The position numbers were made by a program, and so were the translations under genes. Under the pieces are notes generated by a model. That model was not told where the DNA came from. It saw nothing but the letters and a program-made list of their open reading frames with translations, and did no database searches. Source: Paracoccaceae bacterium (GTDB lineage Bacteria; Pseudomonadota; Alphaproteobacteria; Rhodobacterales; Rhodobacteraceae). Taken from it: DNA of 61,326 nucleotides. Shown piece after piece: positions 58,155-61,326 of the stretch. Within the stretch, counting starts at the first letter, position 1; each line of letters opens with the position of its first letter. The stretch spans positions 1 to 61,326 of the forward strand of contig JAQWNW010000007.1 in the NCBI GenBank assembly GCA_029246285.1, read 5' to 3'.

Positions 58155-59285
58155 GTGGCCAAGAAAAAATTAGTTTCCACAAAGGCCTCTAAAACAACAA
58201 CTAAGGTATCAAAGAAGCAGAATAACACCAGTTCTGAGGACAAAAATAGTTCTGTAAAAGTTAAAGAGCAAAGGGATGAACTAAATATAAGCGCTCAAAA
58301 AGAAGAAAAAGGCAATATAAATTCTAAAAAAAGTGCTGCAAAAAGTCTGCAAGTTAAATGGATTATTGTTGGAAGCCTTTTATTAATAGTATTGGCAATC
58401 TTATATTATGTTCAAACCAATCAAATTAAGAAAACCGAACGTACTCAAGATTTGAAAATAGAAGCGCAATTGGAAAAATTTCAAATCTCTTTAGCGGATA
58501 AACTTGTAAAAAATCAAAATGATAAAATAGAAAAAATCAATATCGATCTCAATAAAGTACTCAACGCAAACCAGCAACTGTCTCAACAAAATCAAAATTT
58601 AGTCAATCAGATCGATGAATTAACCAAATCCAATAATATGTTAATTGAAAAGACATCTTTAGAAAAAGATCAAACGACCACAAATAATGTAGAGACAAAA
58701 AAACTATTAATGGCCATTGAAAAAGCTCAGGAAACTGTAGAGACTTTGGAGCAAGCTCTTCGAGTTAAGGAATTTGAAAAAAATATTTCAATAAATCTGA
58801 ATGAACTTTTACGCGCGCTGAGTGAAGGTAAGCCTTTTTGGACTTCACTTTCAAATATAACAAATGAGTTGAATTTAGAACTTTCAAAAGAAATGGAACA
58901 AAATGCTGTTGTTGGGATAAAATCAATAGACGATCTTCGAGAAAGTTTTCCACAAAATGCAAGACGTGTACTTAAAGCTATTGATCGTTCTGATAGCCCT
59001 GAAACATTAAAAAACAAAATAATTTTATATATAAAAAGCCATGTTATTACTCGGTCCTTAAAACCTATCAATGGCAATAGTGTAAACGCTATTCTGTCAA
59101 GAGCAGAAAAGAACCTACAATCAGGTAATTTAGAGCAAGCATTAGTTGAATTAGAACCCCTATCCAAAAATTTAAAAACAGTAATGGAAAGTTGGTTGTC
59201 AGAGGCACAGACAAATCTAGTAGTGAGAAGAGAGTTAAACAATATTTTCCAGATCATTAGTACTATGCGAGAAAATAATGATTAA
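58155..59285 (+). CDS. Mitofilin-like inner-membrane protein
   Basis: A 376-residue protein with a GTG start at 58155 and AGGAG 9 bases upstream. The first 70 residues are Lys/Ser-rich, followed by one transmembrane segment (WIIVGSLLLIVLAILYYV, about residues 72-89) and a long coiled coil (about 95-210) in the periplasm, then a mitofilin-like C-terminal domain. Alphaproteobacterial relatives correspond to mitochondrial Mic60 (COG4223) and are found in the hem cluster. It may bridge the membranes. It overlaps hemY by 8 bases. Confidence 0.87.
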   Translation: MAKKKLVSTKASKTTTKVSKKQNNTSSEDKNSSVKVKEQRDELNISAQKEEKGNINSKKSAAKSLQVKWIIVGSLLLIVLAILYYVQTNQIKKTERTQDLKIEAQLEKFQISLADKLVKNQNDKIEKINIDLNKVLNANQQLSQQNQNLVNQIDELTKSNNMLIEKTSLEKDQTTTNNVETKKLLMAIEKAQETVETLEQALRVKEFEKNISINLNELLRALSEGKPFWTSLSNITNELNLELSKEMEQNAVVGIKSIDDLRESFPQNARRVLKAIDRSDSPETLKNKIILYIKSHVITRSLKPINGNSVNAILSRAEKNLQSGNLEQALVELEPLSKNLKTVMESWLSEAQTNLVVRRELNNIFQIISTMRENND

Positions 59286-60684
59286 AGCAGCATTCAAATC
59301 ATTCGTATTCGTTGCTGTAATTACATTAATTTCTTTTGCTGCAACATTATTTATGCGAGCTAACAATGACCTTAAAATAGTATTGGCCGATGTAGAAATT
59401 ATACTATCACCACTTGCGACTGTCGTAATTGGAATTTTTAGTATAATTTTGATATGGCTTCTATTTAAAATTTTTAATTTTATGATTGCCACCTACCATT
59501 TCTTAAATGGAGATGAGACAGCTCTTTCTCGTTATTTTGATAGAAATCGAGAAAAGAGAGGTTTTCAAGCCTTAACCGATGGATTGGTGGCTCTGGCTTT
59601 GGGCGAAGCTAAAACTGCTGAAGCTAAAGCTGCTCGAGCAAAAAAACTATTAAGAAAACCAGAAGTCACAAATCTATTAAGCGCTCAAGCGGCTGAACAA
59701 TCTGGTGACCGTGAAAAAGCATTAAAGTTTTATAAGGAATTGTTGAACCAAGAACGAACAAAATTTGTTGGTATTCATGGTATAATGAAACAAAAATTAG
59801 AGGAAGGAGATAATCAGACTGCAATAGAGTTGGCTCAAAGAGCACATTTAATAAAACCAAAAGATCAGTCCACGTTAAACATTTTATTTGAACTGCAAAT
59901 TGAGAAAAATAATTGGGAGAAGGCTATTGAAGCTTTGAATGCCCTGTATAAAAGTGGCGGCTTACCTAAAGATATCTTCATCAGGCGAAACGCGATATTA
60001 AACCTTGCTAAAGCTCGCGAAAACCTTTCAGAAGAAAATGAAAAAATAGCATTGTTAGCCAATAAATCTGCTCCGGAACTAATTCCTGCTGCAATATTAG
60101 CGGCAGAAATATATTCAAAAAAAGGTAACAAAAAACTTGCTACAAGTATCCTCAGAAAAGCCTGGAATAAATCACCTCATCCGGAAATAGCAGCAGCATT
60201 TGCCAATTTAGAGCCAGCAGAAAGTGCTGAAAAAAGAGTTGATCGCTTCAGACCTTGGATAAAAGTTCATAAAGGCACACCAGAAGCGAAAATGCTTGAA
60301 GCTGAATTGGCATTGGCAGCAGAGAACTATCCTGAAGCTCGAAAAGCTTTAGGAGACTTACCTGATTCTAACCCCTCAGCCCGAGCCTTAACAATAATGG
60401 CTGCTGTTGAAAGAGGTACCGGAGCAAAGGAAGCCGTTGTCCGAGGATGGTTGGCAAAAGCTTTAGGAGCAAAATATGGAACAACATGGTGTTGTGAAAA
60501 ATGTAATAGTATTTCTAGTAAGTGGGAACCTATATGTAGGCAATGTGGAGTTTTTGACACATTAAAATGGATGGAAACACAATTACCTTCAAAAATTGAT
60601 AAATCGACGCAACTTCTACCATTGATTATTGGTGATTTAGAGCTATCTGAAATGCCAATCGAGGAGGGAAAAAATGATCCATAA
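59278..60684 (+). CDS. hemY: HemY-domain TPR membrane protein
   Basis: A 468-residue protein of the HemY N-terminal domain family. Two transmembrane segments (about 8-28 and 42-66) precede TPR-type helical repeats (about 95-390), and a C-terminal zinc-ribbon-like block has CCEKCNS and CRQCG, usual in Rhodobacterales HemY. The name comes from E. coli, where it lies in the hem operon; its exact role is unknown and it is not the protoporphyrinogen oxidase of Gram-positives. It overlaps mitofilin by 8 bases and CIA30 by 11. Confidence 0.88.
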   Translation: MIKAAFKSFVFVAVITLISFAATLFMRANNDLKIVLADVEIILSPLATVVIGIFSIILIWLLFKIFNFMIATYHFLNGDETALSRYFDRNREKRGFQALTDGLVALALGEAKTAEAKAARAKKLLRKPEVTNLLSAQAAEQSGDREKALKFYKELLNQERTKFVGIHGIMKQKLEEGDNQTAIELAQRAHLIKPKDQSTLNILFELQIEKNNWEKAIEALNALYKSGGLPKDIFIRRNAILNLAKARENLSEENEKIALLANKSAPELIPAAILAAEIYSKKGNKKLATSILRKAWNKSPHPEIAAAFANLEPAESAEKRVDRFRPWIKVHKGTPEAKMLEAELALAAENYPEARKALGDLPDSNPSARALTIMAAVERGTGAKEAVVRGWLAKALGAKYGTTWCCEKCNSISSKWEPICRQCGVFDTLKWMETQLPSKIDKSTQLLPLIIGDLELSEMPIEEGKNDP

Positions 60685-61249
60685 TTCTGTGAAACTATTT
60701 TTGAAGTATATTGTGCCACTTCTGATGATAATAATATTTTTTTCGCAGCCACTAAGAGGAAAAGATCTAATGATAGATGACTTCCAATCAACAAGAAATG
60801 AACGCTGGGAATTTATTTCAGATCAGGTAATGGGTGGAGTTTCAACTGGAAAGATGTTGTTTAAAAATCAAGAAGTAGATGGGTACCTTCATTTAACAGG
60901 AAATGTTAGCACAAAAAATCAAGGAGGATTTATCCAAGCACGTACATCTTTAAAAAACGTATTAACAAATGATATTAAAGGTATAAAAATTAGGGCTAAA
61001 GGTAATGCTACAAAATATTACCTTCATTTAAGAACAAATGGAACAATATTACCATGGCATTATTACCAAGCTGAATTTAACGTTCAAGAGAGCTGGAGCG
61101 ATATTAATATCCCATTAATTAATTTCAAAAAATCTGGCGGTTTTCTCCGAAATAAAATCAAGCCAAAATCATTGAAAAGCATTGGGATAGTAGCGTATGG
61201 TCGTGATCATATTGCTGATCTGAGCGTTTCTTCATTAAGTTTCTACTAA
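60674..61249 (+). CDS. CIA30-domain protein (complex I intermediate-associated protein 30 family)
   Basis: A 191-residue protein with a hydrophobic N-terminal segment (about 8-27) ending FSQPLRG, which looks like a signal peptide, then a CIA30/galactose-binding-like domain: DDFQSTRNERWEFISDQVMGG in part, STKNQGGFIQART, LHLRTNGTILPWHYYQA and SIGIVAYGRD. The eukaryotic relative assists assembly of respiratory complex I; the bacterial role is unclear. Its start overlaps hemY by 11 bases. Confidence 0.85.
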   Translation: MIHNSVKLFLKYIVPLLMIIIFFSQPLRGKDLMIDDFQSTRNERWEFISDQVMGGVSTGKMLFKNQEVDGYLHLTGNVSTKNQGGFIQARTSLKNVLTNDIKGIKIRAKGNATKYYLHLRTNGTILPWHYYQAEFNVQESWSDINIPLINFKKSGGFLRNKIKPKSLKSIGIVAYGRDHIADLSVSSLSFY

Positions 61250-61260
61250 ATAATTTATTC

Positions 61261-61326
61261 TTAATAAATTGTCTCATCATCCAAAAAACAATTTAACCAA
61301 AGTTTATCTAAACCATCTATTTTACT
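61261..61326 (-). CDS. Possible C-terminal end of a gene entering from the right edge
   Basis: On the minus strand the frame from the window end to TAA at 61263-61261 is open for 21 codons and ends NCFLDDETIY. No family is recognisable from so little. It might instead be chance in a short AT-rich end. Confidence 0.35.
   Translation of the reverse strand, partial: SKIDGLDKLWLNCFLDDETIY

Noticed and set aside
60480-60560. CxxC cluster at the end of hemY as a separate rubredoxin-like gene
   Set aside because: It is in frame with the TPR domain and similar endings are usual in Rhodobacterales HemY proteins.

Overview
The window is a dense, AT-rich stretch of a bacterial chromosome, almost certainly from an alphaproteobacterium with Rhodobacterales-like gene order, probably a marine one with a streamlined genome. 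The signs are the blocks folK-rpoZ-relA/spoT-DUF2062-pdxJ-acpS-lepB-rnc-era-DUF1491-recO, gpsA/tsaD-hemD-mitofilin-hemY, dapD-dapE and rpsT-dnaA-dnaN-recF-gyrB, and the low-GC codon use. Genes abut or overlap by a few bases. No stretch without a gene exceeds about 250 bases, and I see no tRNA, rRNA, insertion sequence, prophage or CRISPR array. This is core chromosome with a few accessory inserts, not an island.

Layout. At the left edge is the start of aroC, then a zinc-ribbon membrane protein, plsC, two tandem Lin0512-family genes and an M24 aminopeptidase P. Positions 4154-9223 hold a compact homoprotocatechuate (3,4-dihydroxyphenylacetate) meta-cleavage operon (hpaF-hpaE-hpaD-FAH/hpaG-like-hpaH, minus strand) with a divergent MarR-type regulator hpaR. 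Positions 9224-17852 are the long minus-strand housekeeping block recO to folK. Then come ispH, a methyltransferase, rnhA, fmt/def, a MalY/PatB lyase, a thioesterase, a UMF1 transporter, mepA, the dapD-unknown-HAD-dapE-rnr run and typA.

Positions 32861-38990 are more varied: an APH-fold kinase paired with a class III PLP enzyme of the phospholyase type, arfB preceded by a strong terminator and a tiny ORF with a very long Shine-Dalgarno match, a queuosine-precursor transporter divergent from trhO, and a C69-like peptidase. Positions 39023-46286 are the replication block gyrB-recF-dnaN-dnaA, a rhodanese and rpsT. The rest is an enoyl-CoA hydratase, mutM, ubiE-ubiB, a second APH kinase + FAH pair, a GloB-like hydrolase, an HD hydrolase, ahcY, gpsA, tsaD, hemD, a mitofilin-like protein, hemY and a CIA30-domain protein. 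A possible gene tail lies at the right edge.

The observations I rate highest are: (1) an 18-codon ORF upstream of arfB whose ribosome-binding region can pair with about 17 bases of the 16S rRNA 3' end and which ends in a terminator directly before arfB; (2) an HpaF isomerase homologue with Ala where the catalytic N-terminal Pro belongs; (3) a perfect 12-bp palindrome at the predicted start site of the hpa operon, a candidate HpaR operator; (4) two separate kinase-containing two-gene cassettes with unknown substrates. I did not find an obviously new multi-gene defence or mobile system.
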